Below, piece after piece: positions 26,078 to 34,982 of a DNA stretch of 64,000 nucleotides. The stretch is from Betaproteobacteria bacterium SG8_41 (lineage in GTDB: Bacteria > Pseudomonadota > Gammaproteobacteria > Burkholderiales > SG8-41): assembly GCA_001303585.1 (NCBI GenBank), contig LJTT01000025.1, forward strand, positions 1-64,000, given 5' to 3'. Below the pieces are notes generated by a model, which did no database searches, was not told the DNA's origin, and saw only the letters and a program-made list of their open reading frames with translations. The position numbers and the translations under genes are program-made. How positions within the stretch are numbered: position 1 is the stretch's first letter; each line of letters starts with the position of its first letter.

Positions 26078-26896
26078 ATGATTCATGTCTTTGGGCGGTG
26101 GGTTCTCGCCGCGCTGTTTGCCGTGGTGCCGACAGCCGGCCTGGCGGGTCCGCCCTACATCACGGATGACACCGGTACCCAGGGCCGCGGCAACTGGCAG
26201 CTCGAGCTGATCGGCGACTATATTCACCACGACAAGTCGGCGATTTCGGAAGGCACTCCGGTCAATCAGCAGCGCAGGGTAACGGTCTTCGGCCCCGTGC
26301 TGACCTATGGCGTCGTGGACACGGTTGATATCGCAGTCGGCGTGTCCCGGCTCCGCGATCGCATAACCGAGAACGGTACGCTGGTGCAGGATGTCGAGGG
26401 CACAGGCGATTTGGCGGTAGAGGCGAAGTGGCGCTTCTATGAGTCGAAGGATTTGAGCTTCGCGGTGAAGGCCGGGCTGCTGCTGCCGACGGGGGACGAG
26501 ACCAGGGGTCTCGGCACCGGGGAGGCTTCGGGGGTGCTAAATGCCATCGTGACCTATAAAGCCGAGCCTTGGACATGGCTCGCGAATCTGGCCCATGAGC
26601 ATTTGCGCTTCAAGCGACCGGAAGATGCACAGGGCAGCCACCGGCATGTTTGGCGGCTGTCGGGCGGATTCGGATATCGGCTGAGTGAAACGCTGAACCT
26701 CGCAGCTGAAGCAGGCGTCCGGACCAATCCGGCACGGGATGACCCCTTCCTGCCGGGCAACAACGGCCACTTCGTGATGCTCGGGATCATCTACTCGCCC
26801 GCGGAAAACGTGGATATAGCTGTCGGGTTTCGCAAGAGCACGAACGAAGGCGAATCCGACAGGGCGTTTCCCTTCGGCGTCACCTTTCGCTGGTAG
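26078..26896 (+). CDS. Outer-membrane beta-barrel protein, MetA-pathway-of-phenol-degradation type
   Basis: A 272-residue exported protein with a signal peptide (about 1-23, ending GLAG). It then shows alternating beta-strand pattern and an aromatic C-terminal residue (GVTFRW), as in outer-membrane barrels. PPYITDDTGTQGRGNWQLEL is the typical opening of the PF13557-like family. These proteins are thought to be porin-like channels for hydrophobic compounds. No aromatic-degradation operon adjoins it. Confidence 0.78.
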   Translation: MIHVFGRWVLAALFAVVPTAGLAGPPYITDDTGTQGRGNWQLELIGDYIHHDKSAISEGTPVNQQRRVTVFGPVLTYGVVDTVDIAVGVSRLRDRITENGTLVQDVEGTGDLAVEAKWRFYESKDLSFAVKAGLLLPTGDETRGLGTGEASGVLNAIVTYKAEPWTWLANLAHEHLRFKRPEDAQGSHRHVWRLSGGFGYRLSETLNLAAEAGVRTNPARDDPFLPGNNGHFVMLGIIYSPAENVDIAVGFRKSTNEGESDRAFPFGVTFRW

Positions 26897-26960
26897 GTCC
26901 GCTTGCCCGGTGTGATATGGTGCTACCGCACCCTTGTCTTCTTGCCGTGTACCTGCCGCG

Positions 26961-27818
26961 ATGCCGCGCATGCTGTGGAATATCTTCATTCTTGTGGCGC
27001 TGGGCTATACGGCGCTCGTCGCTCTCGCGTACGTGTTCCAGACGCGCCTTGTCTATTTCCCGCAGATCGGGCGCGAGATTGTGGCAACGCCTCTCGCCTA
27101 CGGCCTCGCATTCGAGCCGGTCACGCTTGCGACGGCCGATGGCGAAAAGCTTGCGGCCTGGTGGGTGCCCCATGAACGTGCCGCGGGAGCCGTGCTGATC
27201 TTCCATGGCAACGCCGGCAACATCTCGCATCGCCTCGACTATCTCACGATGTTCCACCGGTTGGGCTACGCGAGCCTCATTGCGGACTATCGCGGCTACG
27301 GCCAGAGCACCGGCTCGCCATCGGAAGACGGCACCTATCGTGATGCCGAGGCGGCGTGGAACTGGCTGACGAAAGAGCGCGGCCTGGCTGCCGCCGACAT
27401 CGTCGTGCTCGGAGAATCGCTGGGCGGCGCGGTCGCCGCGTGGCTCGCGGCACGGGTAAAACCGCGCGCGCTGATCATCGCCTCGGCATTCACGTCGGTT
27501 CCCGAGCTGGGCGCGCAGGTCTATCCCTTCCTGCCCGTGCGGCTGATCAGCCGGATCTCGTACGACACTCGCGAGGCGATTAAGGCCGTCAAGGGACCCA
27601 TCCTGATCGCGCACAGCCGGGAGGACGACATCATCCCGTTCGCCCATGGAAGGGCGCTTTACGAAGCGGCCCGCGAGCCCAAGCGCTTCCTCGAGATGCG
27701 GGGCGGGCACAACGACGGTTTCATCTTCATGCGGCAGGAGTGGGTCAAGCAGCTCGGCGTGTTTCTGGAGAACGCCCGTCTCCGAAAGTCAGAAGCATCA
27801 GCCGCAGATAAACCCTGA
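26961..27818 (+). CDS. Membrane-anchored alpha/beta hydrolase, BEM46/ABHD13-like
   Basis: A 285-residue serine hydrolase with an N-terminal membrane anchor (about 6-25). The nucleophile elbow is GESLGG, the oxyanion region is HGNAGN, an acid lies in HSREDDIIP, and the His is in GGHNDGF. The start is ATG at 26961 or 26970. The C-terminal codons SAADKP and the stop are formed by an intergenic repeat copy (AGCCGCAGATAAACCCTGA), so the original end of the gene has been replaced or extended. Substrate unknown. Confidence 0.85.
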   Translation: MPRMLWNIFILVALGYTALVALAYVFQTRLVYFPQIGREIVATPLAYGLAFEPVTLATADGEKLAAWWVPHERAAGAVLIFHGNAGNISHRLDYLTMFHRLGYASLIADYRGYGQSTGSPSEDGTYRDAEAAWNWLTKERGLAAADIVVLGESLGGAVAAWLAARVKPRALIIASAFTSVPELGAQVYPFLPVRLISRISYDTREAIKAVKGPILIAHSREDDIIPFAHGRALYEAAREPKRFLEMRGGHNDGFIFMRQEWVKQLGVFLENARLRKSEASAADKP

Positions 27819-28137
27819 TCAACTCAGGAAAAAAAGCGCAAACCGATTTAGCCACAGATAAACGCACATAGAATACGATACGAATAACGCGAACCCCGAA
27901 CCCCGAATTCCGAACCCCGTAACCCGTTATTTAGCCGCCGATAGACGCCGATCACCGGTCGTGAAACGCGAATCGTGAATCGTTAAATGGGCTCAAATGC
28001 GGATGAATGTCGATTTACATTGGTTCCGTTTCGATTTGGGCATCGTTGAGTCACCGGTGTGCATCAGCGTTTAGCTGCGTTTGAATCGCCGTTTGCCTAC
28101 GAACTCGATTCACGATTCACCGTTCACGATTCACGGC
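27797..28137 (+). repeat. Composite junction repeat between the hydrolase and ridA
   Basis: No gene in this 340-bp stretch. In order: CGCAGATAAA-family copies (27799-27815, 27851-27869), an array of GAACCCC units (27891-27926), a CGCCGATAGACGCCGATC variant (27935-27953), and GTGAAACGCGAATCGTGAAT units in sense orientation (27961-27980). About 120 bases later, directly before the ridA ribosome site, come reverse-complement units (GATTCACGATTCACCGTTCA..., 28107-28136). The sense and antisense arms could pair. Confidence 0.85.
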
Positions 28138-28155
28138 TTTTGAAAGGAGGAGAAA

Positions 28156-28557
28156 ATGGCACAAAAGAAATTCATCAATCCCGACGGCATGGCCCGGCCC
28201 GGGGCGTATACGCCCGTGGTCACCGCGCAGGGCGGCAGGACCCTTTATATTGCGGGCCAGGTGTCGCTGAACGAGAAAGGGGAGCTGGTAGGGCGGGGCG
28301 ACCTGATGACGCAGGCCGAGCAGGTGTGGCGCAATGTCGGGCTGGCGCTGAAGGGTGCGGGTGCGACCTTTGAAGACCTCGTCAAGATCAACGTGTACGT
28401 CGTGGACTACAAGCCCGAATACCGCGACATGCTGCACAAGATGCGGCTGCGCCACGTCTCCAAGGACCATCCGCCGGCCAGCACGCTTGTGGGAGTTCAG
28501 GCCCTTGCCAGAGAGGGCTTCCTGATCGAGATCGAAGCAATCGCGGTGGCGGACTAG
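28156..28557 (+). CDS. RidA family protein (enamine/imine deaminase superfamily)
   Basis: A 133-residue RidA/YjgF-type protein with the expected TLYIAGQVSLNEKGELVG, MTQAEQVWRNVGLALKGAG and HPPASTLVGVQALAREGFLI segments; the arginine often used to bind the substrate carboxylate is replaced in the VGVQAL stretch, so deaminase activity is uncertain. A strong AAAGGAGGAG site precedes the ATG. The gene is flanked on both sides by repeat arrays, with the second one starting immediately after its TAG. Confidence 0.85.
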   Translation: MAQKKFINPDGMARPGAYTPVVTAQGGRTLYIAGQVSLNEKGELVGRGDLMTQAEQVWRNVGLALKGAGATFEDLVKINVYVVDYKPEYRDMLHKMRLRHVSKDHPPASTLVGVQALAREGFLIEIEAIAVAD

Positions 28558-28568
28558 ATTCCGTGAGT

Positions 28569-28690
28569 CGTCGGTCGTCAGTCGTCAGTCGTGAGTCGAC
28601 TCACCCCTACTTCGTTCGCGGGACAAAGAGCGGGTTAACGGCGCTGGAACAATCGCGAGTCGCGAGTCACGACTGACGACTGACGACTTA
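28569..28690. repeat. Long inverted repeat built of GTCAGTC units between convergent genes
   Basis: A 21-bp perfect inverted repeat (28574-28594 with 28667-28687), extended by near-matches, encloses a 72-base loop. Each arm is itself a tandem array of 7-bp GTCAGTC-like units. It lies between the convergent ridA and response-regulator genes, and each arm follows a stop codon in the same relative orientation. It could terminate transcription from both sides. Confidence 0.9.
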
Positions 28691-28706
28691 CGCAGTCGAG
28701 TCCGGC

Positions 28707-29483
28707 CTACTTGATGCCAAGGACCGACTTGACGCTGTCGAGCAGGGCTTCGGGCTTAACGGGCTTGCTCATGAAGCCGTTCGCCCCGTAGACCAGCGCG
28801 GCGACGACGTCATCGTGCTGGGCCTGCGAAGTGACGACGATCACCGGCACCGATTTGAAGATGGGGTGCTCGCGCAGCTTGGCCAATATCTCGATCCCGA
28901 CCAGATCGGGCAGGATGACATCCATCAGTATGAGGTCGGGCGGCGGCTTGGCGAGCTCCGCAAGAATGTCTTCGTCACGGGAGGCGCTGCGCACGTCGAA
29001 CTGCGCGAGCACGAGCTCGCGGGCCACGATGAGCGTGTTGGCTTGATCGCCATCAATGATCAGAATGGAGTATTTGTCGCCCGACCGGGGCGCAATGGGC
29101 TTGCCAGACCGGCTGATGATGTTGACGAAGAAGCCGGACTGCTTGAGCGCGCGCATGCTGGTGAGCGTTGCCTGCTCCGCCTGCTGCCGCTGCGCGGCGG
29201 TTGGCACCGGAGTTGGCTTGTTCAGAAGCGAGGCAAAATCCAGGTCGTCGCCCGCCGGCGCACTCGCCGCCGGCTCGAGGTACCCTTCCTTGACCAGGGC
29301 ATCGAGCGCAGCGAGCAATCTGTCGAGTGGAACCTTGTCGAGCTTCTTCTGCAGGTCTTCGACCGTTGAATGGCCGTCGAACATTCCGAGAAGAGCTTTC
29401 AGGTTGGGGCCGAGGTTCCCGGGCGACGCAGAGAGCTCTTCTCGGCCTGCTGCTGTCTGTATGTAAACGACTTTTTCCGACAT
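28707..29483 (-). CDS. Response regulator with an N-terminal winged-helix-like module
   Basis: A 258-residue protein. Residues about 1-75 form a small helical module (LKALLGMFDGHSTVEDLQKK, ALVKEGYL), then a linker with GDDLDF, then a receiver domain from about 138 (YSILIIDGDQAN; phosphoacceptor Asp in LILMDVILPD; VIVVTSQ; Lys in MSKPVKPEALL). There is no output domain after the receiver. The N-terminal module and linker closely resemble those of the coiled-coil/AsmA protein encoded at 35964-39299. The start at 29483 was chosen because similarity begins there. Confidence 0.88.
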   Translation of the reverse strand: MSEKVVYIQTAAGREELSASPGNLGPNLKALLGMFDGHSTVEDLQKKLDKVPLDRLLAALDALVKEGYLEPAASAPAGDDLDFASLLNKPTPVPTAAQRQQAEQATLTSMRALKQSGFFVNIISRSGKPIAPRSGDKYSILIIDGDQANTLIVARELVLAQFDVRSASRDEDILAELAKPPPDLILMDVILPDLVGIEILAKLREHPIFKSVPVIVVTSQAQHDDVVAALVYGANGFMSKPVKPEALLDSVKSVLGIK

Positions 29484-29553
29484 GGGTGCGCGGTCACAGC
29501 AATTTTGAATTATCGCATGATCGCCCGTACCGCGTCTGGCGGTAATCCACAGA

Positions 29554-30660
29554 TCACGGCCGCAGTAAATTCGCCACGTGGTCCGCAATAGCAAGCGACG
29601 AGGTCAAGCCCGGTGATTCGATGCCGTAAAGATTGACCAGTCCGTCTATGCCGTGCTCTTCCTTGCCCTGGATCACGAAATCCTGGGCGGGGCCGCCGGG
29701 TCCCGTGATGCGGGGGCGGATGCCCGTGTAGCCGGGCTGAAGCGCGCCGTCACGAAGGCCGGGGTAATAGAAGCGGATCGCTTCGTAAAAGGCCGCCTCG
29801 CGGCTCTGGTCGAAACGGTAATCGATGCGTTCGATCCAGGAGAAATCCGGGCCAAACTTGACCTGACCACCGAGATCGAGCGTGACGTGTACGCCGAGCC
29901 AATCTTGCCGCGCCACGGGATAGATCAGGCGCCGGAACGGCGCTTTGCCGGTGAGCGTGTAGTAGTGGCCGATTGCGTAGAACGAGGGCGGGATTGTGTC
30001 CGGGGGCACGCCGGCGAGCGATCGCGCCACGGCCTGTGCGTTCAGGCCGGCACTGTTGATTACGGTCTGGCATTTCAGCGACATGGGTTCCGCGCCGCCG
30101 ACGTCAAGGCGGACGCCGTCGCTTTCGACCGCGCCGGCTATTACGGGGCTCTCGAGCGCCAGCGAGGCACCGTGCTGCTCCGCGTCTCCCAGATAGGCGA
30201 GCATCAATCCGTGGCTGTCGACGACCCCGGTTGATGGCGAGAGCACGCCTGCGACGCTGCGAACTTCGGGCTCGAGTTCGCGCACTGCCCTGCCATCGAG
30301 CCATTTCAGGTCCGACACGCCGTTTGTCTGCGCCTGCGCCTTGTATTGCTCCAGCCCCGGGATTTGCGTGTCGTCAGAGGCGACGATCAGCTTGCCGATG
30401 CGGCGGTGCCCGATGTCATGCTGCTCGCAGTAGCGGTAGAGAAGGCGCCGTCCCGCAACGCACAGCCGCGCCTTGAGCGATCCTGTCGCGTAGTAGATGC
30501 CGGCATGGATGACTTCGGAGTTGCGCGCGCTGGTGTGCGTGCCGAAGGCCTTCTCGGCCTCGAGCACAACGACCTCGCGCCCTTCCATCGCGAGCTTGCG
30601 GGCAATCGCCAGGCCGACGACGCCCGCGCCGATGACGGCGCATTCAATTCGCTCTGCCAT
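29554..30660 (-). CDS. FAD-dependent oxidoreductase, L-2-hydroxyglutarate oxidase/dehydrogenase-like
   Basis: A 368-residue DAO-family flavoprotein. The FAD site is VIGAGVVGLAIARKL (9-23), followed by SARNSEVIHAGIYY, a hallmark of the L-2-hydroxyglutarate dehydrogenase branch, and by VVDSHGLMLAYLGDAEQHGA and GIESPGLTSSLAIADHVA near the C-terminus. It likely oxidises a 2-hydroxy acid and passes electrons to quinone or O2. It is divergent from the DUF3025 gene across a repeat-bearing promoter region. Confidence 0.88.
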   Translation of the reverse strand: MAERIECAVIGAGVVGLAIARKLAMEGREVVVLEAEKAFGTHTSARNSEVIHAGIYYATGSLKARLCVAGRRLLYRYCEQHDIGHRRIGKLIVASDDTQIPGLEQYKAQAQTNGVSDLKWLDGRAVRELEPEVRSVAGVLSPSTGVVDSHGLMLAYLGDAEQHGASLALESPVIAGAVESDGVRLDVGGAEPMSLKCQTVINSAGLNAQAVARSLAGVPPDTIPPSFYAIGHYYTLTGKAPFRRLIYPVARQDWLGVHVTLDLGGQVKFGPDFSWIERIDYRFDQSREAAFYEAIRFYYPGLRDGALQPGYTGIRPRITGPGGPAQDFVIQGKEEHGIDGLVNLYGIESPGLTSSLAIADHVANLLRP

Positions 30661-30699
30661 GACTCAGTAACAGGAAGGAAAGTGTATAAGTTTACAATG

Positions 30700-30805
30700 A
30701 TTGAAATGTATGAATGGTGGATAGTGAATAATGAGTGGACGGACCCGATTGGGCGGGCAGTGATAACGGTTTAGTCCATTCACCAGTCACTATTCACGAT
30801 TCAAG
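30700..30805. repeat. Divergent-junction repeats (GTGAATGG/GTGAATAG units)
   Basis: Between two divergent start codons are two arrays: GAATGGTGGATAGTGAATAA (about 30712-30731) and CCATTCACCAGTCACTATTC (about 30777-30796). They are roughly reverse complements of each other. Relative to each gene both are in the antisense orientation seen before other start codons. Confidence 0.7.
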
Positions 30806-30817
30806 CCTTTCGAGAAA

Positions 30818-31642
30818 ATGAAGTGGGACCCGTATTTCCTGGCGCGTTCGCTGATGTTCGAACCGCTGCGCGCACATGCACCGCAATCCTTTCCGGATCA
30901 ATGGCCCGGACTGCCGGCGCTGCAGCGCCTGCTTGACCAGCGCCAACCGCCGGTAGTCGTGGCCAGTGGCGCGCCGTTGCGCCTCGTGCCGCAACCCGGC
31001 AAGTCCAGCCGCTCCGGGCTCCGTTACGAGGAGCGGATCTACTGCTGCGGCGAGCTTCAGGTGCGGGAGTCGAATTGGCACGACCTGTTGAACGTTCTGG
31101 TCTGGCTCACGTTCCCGCGAGCGAAGGCGGCTCTGAACGCTCGACATCATGCCGCGTTTGAGGAACGGGCATCGACCGGGGCGCCCAACCGCGGGCCAAC
31201 CGAGGACGCCTTGACCCTGTTCGATGAGGGCGGTGTCGTCGTTGTGGCCGCCTCGCCGGAGCTGCTCGATCTCCTGCGGTCGTTTGCGTGGAAGGAGCTT
31301 TTCTGGCGTAGGCGGCTGGAGGTTGCCGCGAGCATGCGATTCTTCTTGTTCGGGCACGCCCTCTACGAGAAAGCGCTGCGCCCGTTTGTTGGGATCACCG
31401 GGCGCGGCCTCTGCTTCGAGGTAGAGACCGATTTTCTGAACGCGCCCGTGGCTGATCAGCTGGCCGAGCTCGATACCCGGCTTGCAAGCCATATCGGCGC
31501 GCCGGATCTGTTCAATGCACCGAAGAGTCTCGCGCCAGTGCCGATCCTGGGCGTGCCGGGTTGGTGCGCGGAGAACGAGACCGGATCCTACTACGACAAT
31601 ACTGATTATTTCCGCTCTCGCCCTAAAAGCCGTGACCCGTGA
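30818..31642 (+). CDS. DUF3025 family protein
   Basis: A 274-residue soluble protein. The conserved core is YEERIYCCGELQVRESNWHD followed by LLNVLVWLTFPRAKAALNAR and HHAAFEE, which identify DUF3025, a family found mainly in beta- and gammaproteobacteria and without known function. The last codons (SRDP and stop) are formed by a GTGACCC repeat array that begins inside the gene, so the natural C-terminus may have been altered. Confidence 0.87.
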   Translation: MKWDPYFLARSLMFEPLRAHAPQSFPDQWPGLPALQRLLDQRQPPVVVASGAPLRLVPQPGKSSRSGLRYEERIYCCGELQVRESNWHDLLNVLVWLTFPRAKAALNARHHAAFEERASTGAPNRGPTEDALTLFDEGGVVVVAASPELLDLLRSFAWKELFWRRRLEVAASMRFFLFGHALYEKALRPFVGITGRGLCFEVETDFLNAPVADQLAELDTRLASHIGAPDLFNAPKSLAPVPILGVPGWCAENETGSYYDNTDYFRSRPKSRDP

Positions 31643-31803
31643 CCCGTGACCTGTAAATCGTAAATCGCGGGTTGTTTCGCTCGACGTTTTCGGCAGTTTA
31701 ATGGTCGTTCTCGGTTTTAGTTGTCGTTATTTCTGAGAGTGTCCGCGTTTGTCTCCGGTTAACATCAGGTTCTGACGTTTCGAGTCACCGGTCACCGGGT
31801 TCA
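31628..31803. repeat. Junction repeats between convergent DUF3025 and diguanylate cyclase genes
   Basis: CCGTGACCCGTGACCCGTGA units begin at about 31629, inside the DUF3025 frame, and run into GTAAATC units to about 31666. On the other side GAGTCACCGGTCACCGGGTT (about 31782-31801) abuts the cyclase stop; read along the cyclase strand it is GTGACCGGTGACTC, again the sense form after a stop. Confidence 0.8.
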
Positions 31804-32847
31804 GGGGATCAGGCGGAGTAGAGCGTGATACGGTTCTTGCCGCCGTTCTTGCTCGCGTACATCGCGTGATCGGCGCGCTCCACGATCGTGCCCCTGGTTG
31901 GGGTAGCCGGCGATGCCAATGCTGACGGTCAAGGCAACTTTCTTGTCGCGGGTGGTGAGAGGGCTTGATTCAATCGACTTGCGAATGCGCTCGGCCACAC
32001 CGACCGCGCCGTTGGACGGCGTTTCCGGCAGCACGACTACGAATTCATCGCCGCCATAACGCGCGACGACGTCGGTCTGGCGCAGCTGGCTCTGGATGCA
32101 CTGCACCGTGAGTTTGAGCAGGCGATTGCCCGCCTCGTGGCCGAGCGTGTCGTTCACGGATTTGAGATGGTCGGAATCGATCATCAGCACGCTGAAGGGC
32201 CTGGCGTAACGCTCAGCTTGCCGGAAAATGCGCTCCGCGACCGCGCCGAAAGCGCGCATGTTGAGCACACCGGTCAATTCATCTGTTTCCGAGAGCAGCT
32301 TCATGTGCCCATAGGCACGGCGAATATCCGCCGAGAGCATCGTGGTGATGTAGGCGACAAGCAGCATGGGTGTGATCTGCGCGACCAGCGCCGTGCCGAA
32401 CGGCAGCAGCAGGAGGTTGCGCTGTGGATATCCGAGCCAGATATAACAGCCAGCGATGAGCACGAGCTGCAGCAGCGTTATCAGCTTGCCCAGCGTGAGC
32501 GCGCTCACGATGACGACCAGGATATAAAGGTCGTTGAGGGGGCTGGTGGCGCCTCCCGTATATAGCAGCACCCAGGTGATGAAAACCGTCATGACCAGGG
32601 TCTCGATCACGAGCTTCCACTGATTTTCCTGCCGGTAGAAGTTCGCGTAGTGAAAAGAAAGAACGAACGCGGAAAAGAAAAACATCGCCATGGCCAGTGC
32701 GGCCGAGGTGATCTCATCGGGAGACGCCGCCAGCTGGTATAGCAGCACCAGAATCAGCAGGAGCCATTCGATCTCGGCCACCGTGCGCGAGAAGCCGCGC
32801 AGCTCCTCTGCTGTCAGGGCTGGCTGGAAGATGATCTTGGTTGGCAT
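31801..32847 (-). CDS. GGDEF diguanylate cyclase with C-terminal frameshift
   Basis: A membrane protein with about five or six hydrophobic segments in residues 28-175 and a GGDEF domain from about 185 (ETDELTGVLNMRAF, active site YGGDEF, then SIGIAGYP). It should make c-di-GMP. The last part reads HDRGARRSRDVREQ, unlike any GGDEF domain. Shifting one base at the G4 run near 31890-31894 restores TIVERADHAMYASKNGGK and a stop at 31809. So either a recent frameshift has damaged the final helix and strand or there is one extra base in the sequence. Confidence 0.88.
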   Translation of the reverse strand: MPTKIIFQPALTAEELRGFSRTVAEIEWLLLILVLLYQLAASPDEITSAALAMAMFFFSAFVLSFHYANFYRQENQWKLVIETLVMTVFITWVLLYTGGATSPLNDLYILVVIVSALTLGKLITLLQLVLIAGCYIWLGYPQRNLLLLPFGTALVAQITPMLLVAYITTMLSADIRRAYGHMKLLSETDELTGVLNMRAFGAVAERIFRQAERYARPFSVLMIDSDHLKSVNDTLGHEAGNRLLKLTVQCIQSQLRQTDVVARYGGDEFVVVLPETPSNGAVGVAERIRKSIESSPLTTRDKKVALTVSIGIAGYPNQGHDRGARRSRDVREQERRQEPYHALLRLIP

Positions 32848-33029
32848 GGCGTTCAGACTGGCGCTCCGGTGGCGGCTGCGCCGAGATGTCTTTTTTCTTT
32901 CTGGTTGTTCGCTGAATCCTGCCCGCGAGCAATTGACGCTATGTTATTCGAAAAGTCCCGCGCGGTGGACGCCCCGGCGCCCAGGGCCGCAAGTTTCTCG
33001 ACCGCGGGCGGCTTCGGAAGTGACGTATT

Positions 33030-34268
33030 TCACGGCGCGAGGAACGGGCGCGTCTCGAAGACATTGGTCGCAAAACGCTTGCCGGCATGGCGCAGGTGGC
33101 GCTTGAGCACAAAGTCAAAAAGGAGGGGATTGTGCTCATGGATGGCCGACAGCGCGGGTACCAGCCTCAGTTCGATCAACCGCAACTCGACCAGCTGCTG
33201 CAACGAGTACAGCGGGATGACGCCGGGAAGAGGGTAGTCAGAGCCGTTGAGAAGCCGCGCGTGCCAATCGGTACGCTCGAGCAGGCGCGCAAGGGCCGGG
33301 CCAGCGCGGTTCGACTGAGTCACCGCCGAGATATCGCCGAAAAGGTTGCGCTCGTAGCGGGCATCGTCCATCAATCGCTCGAAGAGGGTGAAACTTTCGA
33401 GGTAGGGACCGAGTGGTCCGCGGTCGAGATCGCGGTCGGCGCCGGCCGTCGCGCAATGCGCCACCACCACGCGTATGCCGTGCTCGAGCGCTCGCCGAAG
33501 CAGCAGGGGGTTGCCAAGGTGCTGGCGCTCGCCGACATGCACCGCCCGCTCCAGCCCGCCGTGTGTGATGAGCGGCATATCGAGTCGCGCCAACGCCGCA
33601 TAGAACCGGTCGCAACGCGGGGAGGACGGGTCGATGCCCATCGCTGCCGGCAGCCATTTCACCGCGCGCGCGCCGGCCGCCCGGGCTTGCTCGAGGGCAG
33701 GGACGCAATCTGTCCTGTAGGGATGGATCGACGCGGCCCATTCGAAGTAACGTGGATGGCGACGCGCTACCGCCATCGCGTAATCATTCGGGACGAATAA
33801 TGCGGTCTGCTCCGGCAGCGGCCTTCCGTCCGTGCCGTGATGGCGGTCGAACGCGAACAGCACCAGCTTGCACCCCGGGCGCATGCCGTCGAGCAGGTTG
33901 TGCATGCGCTCGATGTAGCTCTCGTCCACACGCCCGGTCGATTCGTGCGCGCAGCCGGCGTTCATGAAGAACAGGCGTTGCGCAAACTGCACGGGGTGCG
34001 CGAGGCTGTACATGTCCGGGCTCAGCCAGATGCCGCTGCCGGAGTCGCCGTTTCCGATGAGGTGTGCGTGGCAGTCCCATACGAGGGTGGCATCTATCCC
34101 GTCCCATGCCGCGCGTACGGCGTCGTGCTCGGCCAGTACTGCGGGCAGGGCCGCATGGCAGGGGTTCACCAGGCGGTGTTGCGGCCAGTAGCGCCCAACC
34201 AGGGCCGCACCGCCCAACACGGCCGCGCCACTGGCGGCCAGGATCAGCCGGCGCCGTCGTTTACGCAT
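33030..34268 (-). CDS. Amidohydrolase-family (TIM-barrel) protein with N-terminal signal/anchor
   Basis: A 412-residue protein. The N-terminus (RKRRRRLILAASGAAVLGG) is a basic stretch plus a hydrophobic segment, indicating export or anchoring; it is Tat-like but without an exact twin-arginine consensus. The barrel has metal-ligand-type motifs: WDCHAHL near 65, THGGLER, VVAHCATAG, and LNGSDYPLPG near the C-terminus. This fits the amidohydrolase_2 group of hydrolases and decarboxylases. It stands alone and its substrate is unknown. The start at 34268 gives the signal sequence directly. Confidence 0.82.
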   Translation of the reverse strand: MRKRRRRLILAASGAAVLGGAALVGRYWPQHRLVNPCHAALPAVLAEHDAVRAAWDGIDATLVWDCHAHLIGNGDSGSGIWLSPDMYSLAHPVQFAQRLFFMNAGCAHESTGRVDESYIERMHNLLDGMRPGCKLVLFAFDRHHGTDGRPLPEQTALFVPNDYAMAVARRHPRYFEWAASIHPYRTDCVPALEQARAAGARAVKWLPAAMGIDPSSPRCDRFYAALARLDMPLITHGGLERAVHVGERQHLGNPLLLRRALEHGIRVVVAHCATAGADRDLDRGPLGPYLESFTLFERLMDDARYERNLFGDISAVTQSNRAGPALARLLERTDWHARLLNGSDYPLPGVIPLYSLQQLVELRLIELRLVPALSAIHEHNPLLFDFVLKRHLRHAGKRFATNVFETRPFLAP

Positions 34269-34402
34269 GCGCGGGGGTGCCCTTATGATGACAGACGGGG
34301 AGGCTCGTGATGAGGTCCGGCATATGGCAAGCATAAAGCTTTCGGCAGGGCTTTTCCTGGGGCTGCCGGAGGCAGCGACGCGGTAAGGGTTTCGCGCCCG
34401 TT

Positions 34403-34864
34403 ATGATTGGTCTCCTGCAGCGCGTGAGCCACGCACAGGTCGCGGTCGAAGGCGTTGTCATCGCCGCGATCGAGCGCGGCGCACTCGTGATGGTTGGTAT
34501 CGAGGCGGGCGATGGCACGGTTCAGGCAAACCGGCTGCTCGAGCGGCTGCTGGGCTATCGTGTTTTCCCGGACGATGAGGGCAGGATGAACCGGTCGCTG
34601 CGCGATATCGGGGGCGGGTTGCTGCTGGTTCCGCAGTTCACCCTGGCGGCCGATACCGGCAAAGGGGCGCGGCCGAGCTTCTCGACCGCTGCGCCGCCCG
34701 AAACCGGTCAGAGGCTCTTTGAGTTCCTGGTGACCGCCGCGCAAGCGTGTTATCCCCACGTTGCCTGGGGGCGTTTCGGGGCCGACATGAAGGTGACGCT
34801 GACCAACGAGGGCCCTGTGACATTCTGGCTGCAGGTCCGTCCAGGCGGCAGTGTGCCGTCGTAG
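34403..34864 (+). CDS. dtd: D-aminoacyl-tRNA deacylase
   Basis: A 153-residue DTD protein that removes D-amino acids (and Gly from tRNA-Ala) from mischarged tRNA. The catalytic-site strand is VPQFTLAAD (family SQFTLAAD) and the cross-subunit Gly-cisPro motif is in NEGPVTFWLQ. RVSHAQVAVEG and MNRSLRDIGGGLLLVPQ are also typical. It covers the whole family length. It acts in the cytoplasm as a homodimer. Confidence 0.95.
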   Translation: MIGLLQRVSHAQVAVEGVVIAAIERGALVMVGIEAGDGTVQANRLLERLLGYRVFPDDEGRMNRSLRDIGGGLLLVPQFTLAADTGKGARPSFSTAAPPETGQRLFEFLVTAAQACYPHVAWGRFGADMKVTLTNEGPVTFWLQVRPGGSVPS

Positions 34865-34982
34865 GTTGTTCAAGACGAATACCTTTCATTATTCAATGTG
34901 ATGAAAGCGAGCGCTGGCCATTGAACCCTGCTGGCCCGCCCCCATCTAACCAGCGTTTCCATCTGATAGGAATCGTGCGGCC

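Noticed and set aside
27797-28137. CRISPR array
   Set aside because: Units are only 7-13 bp, contiguous and degenerate, with no unique spacers of constant length and no cas genes in the window.
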